A stretch of 64,000 nt of DNA, from NCBI GenBank assembly GCA_905221605.1, contig CAJNDS010002269.1, positions 370,094 to 434,093 of the forward strand. Direction: 5' to 3'. Position 1 is the stretch's first letter. The number at the start of each line of letters is the position of its first letter. The position numbers and the translations under genes were made by a program. The notes beneath the pieces are model-generated. The model was not told the DNA's origin. It was given only the letters and a program-made list of their open reading frames with translations, and ran no database searches. Source of the stretch: Symbiodinium natans (Eukaryota; Sar; Dinophyceae; Suessiales; Symbiodiniaceae). Below, one piece after another: positions 22,960 through 34,699 of this stretch.

Positions 22960-24223
22960 GAATCTCAAACGGCTGTATAGCGGTACTATAACTATTGTAT
23001 TGCCTAGTTGTGATACCTATTGGGACGTGACGTCATCACGAGGAATCGGACCCGAGCATGGTTCCAAGCCTTTCCAGCAGACAAATCATCAGTGTGGTTT
23101 CTTGCGACAGCTTGAACCCAGTATTGTCCTTCAGCGACGAAGTTCAAGATACAAAGCCGCAAAAAAGCGCCAACGCTGACATTGCTTCGCTGGCCTACAG
23201 AATCGTTTGAGTTTTGGGGCTTGGCACCCGAAAAACCCAAAGAGCCTCCCACAAGGATTTACCTCCTCAGGAATCCTAGCAGGACTCATGGTTTGTGGGG
23301 CTTGAGACCCTACGCCCTTAAGATTAAGGCTTCGGGCTTGCCTCGCCACCGTCTGAGCAGTAGAATGCCAGCCTGAGTTCCAAGGTTCGGGTCTAATAAA
23401 ACCGAGGAGCTACAAAAGGGCTCCGGGTTGAAGGAAGAAATCGGGACCTTCTGTTGTTTAACAGCGTGTCTTTATGGGAAACCCTAAACCGTAAACCCTA
23501 AACCCTAAACCCTAAACCCTAAACCCTAAACCCTAACCGTTAACCCAAAAAACGGCCAAATAAACAAAGGGCCCACACTGTAGATCTTCAAGGCGAGGGG
23601 TCTAAGCTTTGAGGGGTTAGGGTAGTACTCGAAGATTGCGCGGCCTTGCTGCATGGTTCAGGGTTAAGCCCTAAACCCTAAACCCTAAACCCTAAACCCT
23701 AAACTCTAACCTGGAGCCGAAGGACCACAAGACCAAGGCACTAAGAGAGCAGCGGAACAGGACCAGAGGACGCCGGGAGAGGAGAGGACTAGTGGCAGAG
23801 GACCAGGAGATCCGAAAACCCCGGCACCGAAAACAATGAAGGACGACAAATCACCAACACATCTACACTACTTCCTTGTGTTTATATGTTGTCATGCTAG
23901 TCCTAATCTGGCAATGCTATGTTGTGATATGTTTTGACGTCTGATTGTACTCTTGCAGCCGGAACCCCCAAGCCGCAAAACCCGAAGGCTTCAGGTTTAA
24001 GGGGATTCAAAAATTACTAGTATTGTTACTCTCATTATTGTTATGTTCTTTACTATTACTTTTGTTCTTCTTATCATTCGCGGTTTTGCCATTTGTACTT
24101 AAGTATGTGTCATTTTGCTATTTGTTGGGGGCCCTTCAGCCCATAAACCCTCAAACCCTTAAATCCTAAGCCCCTTCAGCCCCTAAACCCTTAACCCTTA
24201 ACCCTAAACCCTAAACCCTAAAC
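22960..24223. other. Sequence upstream of the RCC1 gene (within the host intron)
   Basis: Mixed sequence; about 200 bp next to the start codon may be its 5' untranslated region and promoter. An AG six bases before the ATG (GAG-ATTC-ATG) could be a leader trans-splice site. No relict spliced-leader sequence is visible. CCCTAAA blocks occur at 23478-23538, 23668-23702 and 24190-24230. Confidence 0.5.
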
Positions 24224-27200
24224 CCCGAAACGTCCCAGGCGCTCTGGAGATCCCAGGCCACAAAGTGCTGCGAGCGCCGCAGCTGGGGAGCAGAGGCCAA
24301 GGGGTTCACGGTTTAGGGGCCTGTCTTTCTTGTGCCCTTTAGGGTTTAGGGTTTAGGGTTTAGGGTTTAGGGTTTAGGATTTAGGGTTTAGGGCTAGGAT
24401 TGACAGTAAAACCCCCCTGAAAATAGTCCTAGATATGATCCTCGTAACCCCAATGCCAATAATTAAGGGGAAAGTCGTAAATTCTCCCAAGGCTTAAGGG
24501 TTCAGGGTTAGGGCTATAGGGGGTTGTACGGACTTAAGGGTGAGGTTTCTTCCCAACATCCTAGGAGCAGAACTGGTGCCCATTGTTGCTTCGTGGGGTT
24601 TGCGAGGCAACTCGACCCCTTTTAAGAAAGAAACAGCAAAAGCAGCAAGGCCGCTTCTGGGCGCCCTAGGTTTACGAGGGTTTGGAGACTCGGGTATTTT
24701 AGGATGTAGGGTGATGGTTGTTTAGGGTCAAGTGTGTAGCAACATGTGGATTTCCGACATTAGGAGTACCTTGTTGGGGTCCTTATTATAAGGAATCTTA
24801 GTATTTGCGGGTCTATATTAGGCGTCCCCTATTTTCGGACATCCCCAGTTCGGGGCTCAGGGTCAAGGGTTGCGAGGCATGGGGAATGACGGCTTCGCGT
24901 GCTTGGTTTGGGGATCTCGTGCATGATCAACACTCGTCCGCGCACTCTTTGTCTTCGACCTTGCAGTAAGAATCAAGCCCCCTCTTATGGTAGTTACATG
25001 ATACATGGTCCGTAGGGCCCGTACAACTACCCTCAGACCCCCCTAAAACAGTAGAACCCCACAAAGCCCAAAAAACCCTCAAAAGCCCGAAAATCCCTCA
25101 AAACCATGCAAAATCCAAAAGCCCTAAAGACCTTAAAACCTAAATCCCCTAAACCCTTTGAGTTCGTTTAGGGCTTCAGAGGGTCGACTGCTTCAGACTG
25201 AGGGAGCGCCATCAAATTAAACCTGCATCCTAAGCCCGAAAGGTTAGGGTTTAGGCATTAGGGTTTAGGGTGAGCGTAGGTACTTAGACCCCTCAGTGGC
25301 ACTGGCAGTTGCTTCGGGCCGCGAGTATGGCCTACAAAAGTACCTGGGCCTTCAAATACCCTAAAGACCCAGAACCACCCTAAACCCGAAAGCCCTAAAA
25401 AAAAAACACAAGCGAACCTTGAACCCCTAAAGTCTCAAAGGGTCTACGGTCTCTGAAGTTGAAGCCCAAAAAACCTGCATTCTATAGCCTCAGCTACCCA
25501 TAACTACACCCTACAGGTACCAATGAAGAGCCTCCAAGGAGGCTCCCCCAAAACCCTAACCAACTCCTAGGGTTTGCAGCGGTCTTGAGGGCTCTTGGGG
25601 ACCCTGAAAACCCTAAACCCAAAACCCAAAACCCTAAACCCTCACCCTTTGAGCCCCAGTGAACCCCTCAACGCCCTCTGATTCTTTTGACGGTTCTGGC
25701 CTTGCAGTTCGCCCAGGTCGTGGGGCAGCGAGCCATCGCCCAGACGCCCCGCAAAGAGCCCTGAAAGGGTTCAGGGTTTAGGGTTTAGGGTTTAGGGTTT
25801 AGGGTTTGGGGTTTGGGGTTTGGGGTTTGGGGTTTGGGGTTTGGGGTTTGGGGTTTGGGGTTTGGGGTTTGGGGTTTGGGGTTTGGGGTTGGGGGTATGT
25901 GGTTTGGGGTTTGGGGCTTGGGGTCGGTTTGGGGGTCTGGAGGTTTAGTAGGGTTTAGGCTTTGGGGGGGGGTTCGGGGTTGAGGGTTTGGTGTTTGGAG
26001 GGTTTAGGGTTTAGGGTTTACAGGGTTTGCAGGGTTTGGGGTTGAGGGTTTGGCGTTTGGGCTCTGAGGGTCGAATATTCGGGGTCTTCGGTTTTTTGGG
26101 CGTTTGGGCTCAAAGGCATTCCAGCCCCCCTCGAACCCTAAACGCAAGTAGGGAAACTAGCAACCATCGCCGGTCTGCCTCGGAATGAGGGTGTAACACA
26201 GGGGCCTGAATAATGAGAGGGTTTTTTGGGGGCTTGTTAGAGCATAGTTACAAAGGGGCCATAAGGGAGTATGATTAGTACTTATTCCGACCCCACATAA
26301 GGGTTTCAGGCTCAGACACCCCCAAGCCCATCTTCGATTCCGAGGGAGTTTGATCTCCCGGGGACCGGGTCCCCCTAAACCCTAAACCCTAAACCCCAAG
26401 CCCTAGGGCCATCCCCCGCCTCGGAGGAGAGAGCAGAGGCAGAGCGTGTCGTGGTTCACAAACTCCATCAGCGCGGGGCCATAAGGGAGTATGATTAGTA
26501 CTTATTCCGACCCCTACATAAGGGTTTCAGGCTCAGACACCCCCAAGCCCATCTTCGATTCCGAGGGAGTTTGATCTCCCGGGGACCGGGTCCCCCTAAA
26601 CCCTAAACCCTAAACCCCAAGCCCTAGGGCCATCCCCCGCCTCGGAGGAGAGAGCAGAGGCAGAGCGTGTCGTGGTTCACAAACTCCATCAGCGCGGGGC
26701 CTGCAAAACCACGGCGGCTCTTGTCTTCGGGTGCAGGGCTCAAGGTTTCTCACGGGGGTTGAGTTTAGGGTTTAGGGTTTAGGGTTTAGGGTTTAGGGTT
26801 TAGGGTTTAGGGTTTAGGGTTTAGGGTTTAGGGTTTAGGGTTTGGGGTTTGGGGTTTGGGGTTTAGGGTTTGGGGTTTAGGGTCTAGGTTTTAGGGTTTA
26901 GGATGGGCTTCTGGGTAAACGGGCTTGTAGGGTGAGGCTTTAGGGCTGCACGTTGCAAGATTGGGGGGCTGCTAGCTTGCCAAGGCTCAAAAGGGATTCA
27001 CAGAGACTTGAAGGGGGTAAGGCCTCAAGAAGGTTGCAAAGGTTGAGAAGGGTTTTAAGCATACTTACAAAAAAAGTGTGGAGGGGTTAGATATAGCCGC
27101 AATTGAGGGTTTGAGTTTCAAAACGAGGGGTTTGGGCTTACGGTTTCAGAGGGTTTGGGTTTTTAGGTTTTAGGTTTTAGGGTTTAGGGTTTAGGGTTGA

Positions 27201-30200
27201 GGGTTGAGGGTTTAGGGCTTAAGTCCAGGGTTGGATGGAGTTCGGGACGGAGCCCCAGCGTCTTGGGTTGAACGAGCTAGGCTTGAAAGAGCTTAGGCTT
27301 GGGGGTGACAGGGGTTTAGGGTTTAGGGTTTAGGGTTTAGGGGTTAGGGTTTAGGGGTTTAGGGTTCAATTAGGATAAAGGCTTACGGGCTTCTCAGCCC
27401 AGACGAACAGTGACCACAAAACGGTCCAGGCCTTGAACCCCAAGCCCATTAGCCATGAAATATACACAGGCAGCAAGAGGGTTTGTAGGGTTTAGGGTTT
27501 AGGGTTTAGGATTTAGGGTTTAGTATAGGGTTTCGAAAACCCTCCCCGAGCCCTGGATCCCAGCGCAAATTTAACACACTCCCTCCCCCTGGCTCCAAGT
27601 ATCAAGCCAACTCCAGCCCCCAAAATGCTTAAGCCCCTAAAACCTGAACCCTGAATCCTGAACCCTGAACCCTAAACCTCTGAGCCCGGCGTAGTAAACC
27701 CTTGTGTTTGAGGTCAGGGTGGTATCTGGGGCCCTGGGCCCTGATCCACTTTGTGTTGGCATTCGGGCGCCAAGGATACCCGCTTGATTCCTAGGTTGGG
27801 GAGGTAGTATAGGGTTTAGGGTTTATAGGGTTGAGGGTTTAGGTCATGATAGATCTTCAGGGCTCGAGATGTGTATGTAGGAACCCTTAACGGTAGAGGC
27901 AGGGAATTTCGGAGATGTTTAACAAGGACCCAAGACCGCGGGCCCCCCTAAACCCCTGAAACCCGAAAAGGCTTTAGGCGCCAAGATTTTGGCTCCCGGA
28001 GACGTCGGGTCTCTCCTTGAGACGAAGCAGTCCCAGCGCCTGGAACAGCTACCACGGACACGGTTCCATTCGGAGGCTTGCCTTCTCCCTCCAGATGCTG
28101 CAGGGGAACCCTGAACCCTAAACCCTAAACCCTAGACCCTAAACCCTAAACCCTGTTCGGCAAAGCACCACGCTCGTGACACACATCACCGCCATGGCCC
28201 TCTTATGCGACCTCTCGCATGGCCTCCACCATACCGGGACCACGGCTGCTTGGCTGCGGCTACTAAAGATCACCGTGCGCGAGCCCTAACCTGTTTTGAA
28301 AACCCGAAGCCCTAAGCCCTAAGCCCTAAGCCCTAAGCCCTAAACCCTAAACCCTAAACCCTAAACCCTAAACCGCAAACCGCATAAACCCTAACCCTCA
28401 ACCTCTGCCCTAGGTTCAAAGCCCCCGGCATGCCTGACACAGACGCGTAGCCCAGCGCTCGAAAGAGGACGCAGAGAAGCCTTCAGCAGGGGGGAGGGCT
28501 TTGGGGGCTTAAAGGGTTTTGTAGGGTTTTGGTTTTAGAGGGTTTTATAGGGTTTTATGGGGTTTTATGGGGTTTTCTAGGGTTTTATAGGGTTTTAGGG
28601 GGTTATGGATGTGGGATCTGAGGTTGCTGAAGTTCCTGACAAGCCGCCCCGCCCTCCTATCCTAAAATCATACATTGTTAACCCCTCTATCGGAACCAGG
28701 GGTCAAGGGTTTAGGGTTTAGGGATACATTTTTACCCAGAACCCAAACCCTGAAGAGCCCCTCGCCTGATGTACGATGCCTTCCGAAGTGGGTTTAGGGT
28801 TTAGGGTTAAGTCTCCTGAAGCCCCACAATGCAGATCAACCCACATCCGCAACAGCCACCCAGGGCCCGCAGCAGGGGGGGGCTTAGGCTGAGGAGTTTA
28901 GGGTTTAGGGTCTAGGGTTTAGAGTTTAGGGTTTAGGGGCTGCGGCATACGGTTGGCAGGGTGCAGGGTGGGAAAGCTACGAGCAGCGGGAACAGAACCG
29001 GGCTACTGAGCTTTCTTGTTCAGTTGTGTGTCTGTGACACTCACCTAAACCCTCAAAAGCTTCAACTCCCAACCCCCAGCTGCGCAAGCCTCTAAGTGAC
29101 GCTGATATAGGGGGCCTACGACCATAATACACTCAATCCACGAACCTAAACCCTAAACCCGACACCCTAAACTCCCCCCGCCCGAGAAGAGAGCTGGGTG
29201 CAGATTCCCGAGGCTTCGGCCAACTCGATAGCTCTTGCAGAGCCTGCGTGGGTTTGTCGCTTAGGGTTTAGGGTTTAGGGTTTAGGGTTTAGGGTTTAGG
29301 GTTTAGGGTTTAGGGTTTAGGGTTTAGGCAGACTGGTTACACAGTTTGGGCTTTAGGGCTTATGATGCTTGGAGTCTGAGCAGCTGCATCTGCGTCTGTA
29401 GTTTGTAGGGAGCTAGCTGGCTTTACAGTTTAAGCCCCCCTCCCCCAAACCCTAAACCCTAAAACCTGAAACCCTAAAACACGAAACCCCTAAAACCCTA
29501 TAACCCTAAAACCCTATAAAACCCCTAAAAACATAAACCCTGAACCCAAACCATAAACCCCAAAACCCTAAATTTTCAACCCTAAACCCCTAAAACCCCA
29601 AAAACCCAAACCATAAACCCAAAAACCCTAAATGTTCAACCCTGAAAAACCCCTAATTACTAAAAAAAAAACCTGAAACCCTTAAACTGCATCAACCCCC
29701 AAGGCTTCGTCTTAGCCCAACCGCTGCCTGGCGGTGCTCGATGGAACCCCAGAAGGCCCCGAAGCCATCCTGGGGCGGCTTTTGAGGGCTTCGTGGGGGG
29801 CTTTTGGGGGCTTCTGGGGGGCTTTTGGGGGCTTTTGGGGGGGCTTTTCGTTTTGGAGGGGCTTATGGGGGGGGCTTTTGGGGGGTTTGGGGCAAAGGGT
29901 TGGGGGGGGGTTTGGTGTTTAGGGTTTTGGCTTGGGGTTTGGGGATTAAAGGGCTTCGGGGGCTTTAAGTGGGTGATTTTGGGCTTTCGGAGTTTGGGGA
30001 TTTAGAGGTTTACGGGTTTTAGGGCTTCCAGGGTTTTGGGGCGCCATAGGTGTGAGTTGCAGGCAGCTGAGGCAGCAAATTGCGGATGTCTGAGATATGA
30101 TCCGAACTCCCAAGACCGTTGAAGGCCTTAGGGGCTTTCAAGGACTTCAGGGTTTATGGGGGGGGGGGGGGGGGGGCATTTTAAAGGGTGCAAGTAAGGG

Positions 30201-30872
30201 TTTAGGGCGTGAAAGGTTTTAAGGCTTGAGGGGCTTGCAGTTTAGGGTTCGGGCTCATGGGGGGGGGCCCTAAACCCTAAACCCTAAACCCTAAACCCTA
30301 AACCCTAAACCCTAAACCCTAAACCCTAAACCCTCTTCGGGATTTTCAGACTTAGGATGGTGAGGCTTCCGGAAAACCGGAACCCCGCAGCCGGAGGCCC
30401 AAAGCAAGACAAAAAGCTCCACACTCTCAGCCCTCAAGAGTCGCCTAGGAATGAACAGGGCGCCCCCGCTTTTTGGTTTAAAGGGGCTTATAAGGGAACC
30501 CAACCCCCCTTAAAAAAAATTGAATAAGGGCCTGCTCTGGGCCTACTTTGGGTCCTGTGCCCCAACGAACAATAGAGCCCCCCCCCCCCCTCCCCTCAAA
30601 GTCATGTCTATGGAAACCAGAGCCACTGAGCCACTTAAACCTTTGAACCCTAAACCCTCGAACCCTTTAACCCAACATATCCCCTAAAATCTAAGCCTCC
30701 TGCAAAGCCGAAGCCCTAAGCCCCTTAAACCCTAAACCCTAAGTCCGGAACCCTGAACCCTAAACCCTAAGCCCTGAACCCTGAAACCCTAAACCCTAAA
30801 CCCTGAACCCTACAACTCGGCCTCGCCCGGGTCGACCACAGGCAGCTCGTCCCACCTGAGCCACCGCCATCT

Positions 30873-30903
<31 letters not shown>

Positions 30904-33861
30904 CTTTTAGGGTTTGGGGTTTGGGGTTTGGGATTTCGGGTTTGGGGTTTGGGGTTTAGGGTTTAGGGTTTGGGGTTTGGGGCTTGGGGGGGTCCAGGGT
31001 GCGACACAAATTAGAAACTAGGGCTCAGGGGATTTAGGGTTTAGGGTTTTAGGTTGGGGTGTTCCCCCTTATACTAAAAGTCCTTCTCATAGGGATTCTA
31101 CCGGCCCCTATTTTATTCCCCACTAAGGACCTGTTAGTATAAGGGGGAACGTCCCAAGGTTCAGGGCTTTCTGGAGGTGAGGGTCTTAGGCTTTCTGGCT
31201 CAGGGCTTAGGGCCCCCTGCCTGGCCTAGCCAAGGCAACCCTAAATCCGAATCCAAACCTCAACACGCTTGCTAAACCCTAAACCCCTCTACAAACCCAA
31301 AACCCGAACCCCCCCCCCCCCCCCCCAATCAAGCTCCCAAAGACGCAAGAGGGTCTAAGATCCTATGCTAGCCCACCCTGACTATGGTTTTCAGGTTTCG
31401 GGTTTAGTAAGTCCCTAAACCCTAGCAACCTTAAACCCTCTTTTCGAGCAACTTTCTAAGCCGTGCGGCTCGTGAACTTTCGTCTCGAGGCGACCCAGCC
31501 CGCAGTAGACCTTCTCGACGCTGCAAGGCTGCAAGAGGCCTAAAAGCCCTTGGGGTTTTAAGCGTTTAGCGTTTAGGGTTTAGAGTTGAGGGTTTAGGGG
31601 CTTTAAGGATTTGGGGCTTGGGGCGTGGCTCAAAGAAACCGAGAATCAGGGCGTCGTTTCTAGGGGACGCGGTGCAAAGTGGCAAGGCTCAGCTTCAAGC
31701 TTTGGGGGTTCAAGGCAGGCTAGGAGGGAGCAGCTTAGGGGGCTTTAGGGGGGTCAGTCTGCTGAACTACTTCCTTCCCGCACGAAGCACACTCAACCCC
31801 CTAAACCCTAAACCCCAAACCCCAAACCCTAAACCCAAAGGTGGCCTCCAAAGCTAGGAAGTCGATCTGGTCGCTCAGGTCCTGCCAAGCAAAGGGGCCT
31901 GTCTGGCTGAGGGTTTCTCCGATCTAAGGGTTAAGGGTTCTTTTTATTCGTTTATTCACTTTACTTATTTAACTGGCATTTTTTTTTGTTGGGGGGGGGG
32001 GAGGGTCAAGGGGTTTGGAAGTAAAGGTTTAAGGTTAAGTAGAAGTCTAGGGGCTAGAAGGGCTTTGAAATTTGAGGCTTCAGCTGTGCGGCTGCAGGCT
32101 TACAGGTAGGCTCATGGAGTTGGGGTGTGGGGAAAGGGAAAGCATGTCTTTGAAAGTCTAACGCTCATCGTGCTTAGGGTTTGTTGAAGCTCCCAACCGT
32201 AAAGCCTAGAGTACCCCAAACCCCTAAACAGCGGGCAGAGTTGAACATGCACATATAAATCGCCACGGTTTAGGGTTTAGGGTTTAGGGTTTAGGGTTTC
32301 TGGGTTTAGGGTTTAGGGGGGTTTCTTAACGCATAAAGCCCCAGAAGCTGAACAACATGGGTACTGGCGCTTCGGAACGAGGCCGAGTCTTGAAGCAGTT
32401 GTCTGCCTTTAGTTCGTATTTTGACGATTAGAGACCATCTTTTCTTTCACAAGGGATATTAGGGGGAGGTTTAGGGATTCGGGTCATGAGAAGCGACCGT
32501 CTTTTTAAAAAGGGGTTACGGTTTCATATGCAGTTGAGAACCATCCGGACTTTGTGCGAGGGGGAGGGACCCTGAACCCTGCTCCAGCATTTCGGTTTAC
32601 TAGGTGGCTCAGCAATCAGCAAGACCTGACCTTAAAGCCGTGCATACACAAACGCCGAACAGCCGTGCTCAACATGCTGCCGTAAAACCATCTCAGCAGC
32701 AAACTCAACGCTGCAACCCTTGAAGGCCGTAAGCCTCCAGCAGAGAGTTCAGCTTGAAAACGCTAGATTTGGTTAGGGTTTCAGATTCTAAGCCCCGCCG
32801 CCCTGGCCACCAACCAATTCTAAAACCGAAAAACCCTCCACCCTATAAACCCCACATCCTAAACTCCAAACCCTAAACCCCTAAACCCAAAACCCCAAAC
32901 TTCAAACCCTAAACTCGAAACCCCAAATCCCAAACCCAAAAAAACCCGAACCCACCGAGCGTCCTCCAAGGTCTCTTGGACCCAATCGAAACTCCAGGCC
33001 TGGCGCCCAACACACACTTGGCGGTTTGGGGTTTAGGGTTTAGGGTTTGGGGTTTAGGGTTTAGGTTTAGGGCTTATAAGGTTTAGGGTTTAGGGTTTAG
33101 GGCTTGGGGTTTAGGCGGTTTAGGGTTTGGGGTTTAGGGTTGGGATGTTCCCCCTGAAACTAACAGTCCTTAATAGGGATTATAGTACTCCCTACTCCTT
33201 ATTCTAACCCCGATTAAGGAATGTTAGTTTAAAGGGGAACATCTCATAGATTTTTTTAGGGTTCTTAGGGTTTGGGGTCTAGGGCTTGGGATTAAGGGAT
33301 GAGCCATTAAAAGAACAAAATTAGAGAACCCCGGTGCGCTCTAAACTTTGGTAGGGAAACCCTTACATTGTTCTAGGAGCTCTCGTTGGAGCCGCAGCAG
33401 CTTTCGTTTCACATAAAATGGACTTGCCGCAAAACATCAAAACTCCGCCTTGCTTCTGAGGCTTGCAAAGACAAGCCCGAAACTCTAAAACGGAAGCCCC
33501 ATAAGCTGCACCCATCCCCATTCCCCCACTTCAATCCATTTTCTGGTGGGGGGGGGGGGGGGGGCGCTCTTTTCGGAAGGTCCTACTCTGGGGTGGGCCC
33601 TTTAAAAGGGACTTAAAGGCCGGGCTATTCCAAAGCACCACAAAAGGGTAAGTCGACGGGTCTCTAATGTAGGGTTTAGAGGACCCCAGGCTTTCATAAA
33701 TTCCATAACCCTAAACCCGAAACCCTAAACCCTAAACCCGAAACCCTAAAACCTAAAACAGCGAAGAACCTTTTAACGGTTGCATCTCCCACATCTTGAG
33801 GAAGAGCTTCTCGGGCCTGTCCGCCGGCCTCTGCCCAAGGGAGGAGCAAGGCGGAGAGCAC
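24224..33861 (-). CDS. U-box protein gene, central part (exons 11-21)
   Basis: Exons: 33793-33861, 32964-32999, 31846-31881, 31485-31510, 30827-30855, 29173-29243, 28212-28259, 28040-28097, 26641-26700, 25701-25760, 24224-24282. The chain reads, in pieces, VLSALLLPWAEAGGQ, AWSFDWVQETLE, DLSDQIDFLALE, VYCGLGRLE, WDELPVVDPG, ARAIELAEASGICTQLSSRA, MVEAMRE, GTVSVVAVPG, PALMEFVNHDTLCLCSLLRG, LFAGRLGDGSLPHDLGELQ, AAALAALCGLGSPERLG. Phases are compatible across all ten junctions. Donors are GT, GC or GA; acceptors are AG, mostly followed by G. Exon 19 has a 60-nt second copy at 26420-26479 in a tandem duplication; that copy lacks the acceptor AG. The protein is probably all-helical; no specific domain was recognised here. 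Confidence is higher for the exon chain as coding than for its belonging to the same gene as the U-box. Confidence 0.65.
25775..25890. repeat. TTTAGGG to TTTGGGG array
   Basis: About five TTTAGGG units, then about 12 TTTGGGG units. It lies directly upstream (transcript sense) of exon 20. Confidence 0.95.
26261..26701. repeat. Tandem duplication, about 220 bp, including one exon
   Basis: 26261-26480 and 26481-26701 are identical apart from a one-base indel (CCCCACATAA versus CCCCTACATAA). The unit carries exon 19 of the U-box gene (60 nt) plus the start of the next intron. The hexamer GGGGCC occurs at the left edge, at the junction and at the right edge, suggesting a microhomology-mediated event. 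Near identity means it is recent. Confidence 0.95.
26764..26900. repeat. TTTAGGG telomeric array
   Basis: About 11 canonical units followed by TTTGGGG/TTTAGGG mixtures, upstream (transcript sense) of exon 19. Confidence 0.95.
30874..30903. repeat. 30-bp poly-G tract
   Basis: An uninterrupted run of 30 G on plus, hence poly-C in the transcript, ending 18 nt before the exon 15 acceptor. It may serve as the pyrimidine tract. Confidence 0.95.
31061..31150. mobile_element. MITE-like hairpin, about 90 bp (family 1)
   Basis: GTTCCCCCTTATACTAA pairs with TTAGTATAAGGGGGAAC at the other end; further pairing AGTCCTT / AAGGACC lies inside. There is no coding capacity. It lies in the intron between exons 14 and 15. 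It shares ends and layout with the element at 33144. Confidence 0.85.
33144..33243. mobile_element. MITE-like hairpin, about 100 bp (family 1)
   Basis: GATGTTCCCCCTGAAACTAA pairs with TTAGTTTAAAGGGGAACATC; the inner parts CAGTCCTTAAT / ATTAAGGAATG also pair. It is the same family as 31061-31150 (GTTCCCCC end, AGTCCTTA inside). It is in the intron between exons 11 and 12. Confidence 0.85.
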
Positions 33862-34114
33862 CTCTGAAAACTGACACGCAAAAGAGGAAGAAGTTGCATG
33901 GGGTTCAGGGTTTAGACGGTTTAGGGTTTAGGGTTTCGGGTTCAGGGTTTAGAGTTAGGGTTTTGTTGTTGATTAGGGTTTAGGTTTTGGGGTTTAGGGC
34001 GTAGGGTTGTTCATAAGTTGTTGAAAGGGGGCTATCAGTGCAGAGCGTAAGCTGCTGATGTCACACCCTACACCTTGAGCTCATATAACAGTACATTGAA
34101 CCGTTGGTTTTGGC

Positions 34115-34460
34115 TTAGCTGTTGACCCCCCAGGTGTTGCGGGCTACTCCTCTAGCAACAAGGCACTCGTTTACATCAAGCAAGTGGTGGCGCGGAGAAG
34201 CGCAGCCTTTCCAGCTTTGCCTGGCCATTGGCCCGGGCGGAAAGCTTGCCACAAGTCTCTGTCGGCTGCATCTGATGGCGTCTCGCAACGCCGCTGGTCC
34301 GCTCGACGCTGGTCCGTTCGCCACAACAACATGTCAACGCGTTGAAGTTGGCAAGCCACCTTGACGAATCCTGACAGGAGGCTCCAGATTGATCTGAAAC
34401 CCCAAACCCGGAAACTAGACCCGCGACCTTGCGGAGCACACCATAAACCTCAAACACCTA
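34115..34460. other. Unassigned non-repetitive sequence in intron
   Basis: Open frames of 62-93 codons on both strands overlap completely; a small direct repeat (GCTGGTCCG, GCTCGACGCTGGTCCG) lies inside. No domain was recognised. It is located between exons 10 and 11. Confidence 0.35.
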
Positions 34461-34699
34461 ACCCCCTGAGCCCTAAACTCCCAACCCCGAAACCCGTAAA
34501 ACCCTCAAGCTCCTAGACCCCTGGGCCCCAAGCCGCTAAACTCTAAACCCTACAACTCACACCCTATCACATACACATCTCTAATGTTGCACTGCTTTTC
34601 GTAAAATCAGGGTCTATAATCACAAGTTTCGAAAAGTTCTTCCGAGTTTGCTGGGGTAACCCGCTATTATCACAAGTTTTTGTTTACCCTGAGTTCTTA

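Noticed and set aside
26420-26479. Second copy of exon 19 as a used exon
   Set aside because: It has no AG acceptor at its 5' edge; kept as a duplication relic only.
27390-27475. Hydrophobic minus frame (AWTVLWSLFVWAE) as an exon
   Set aside because: Exons 18 and 19 join in phase without it and its boundaries are arbitrary.
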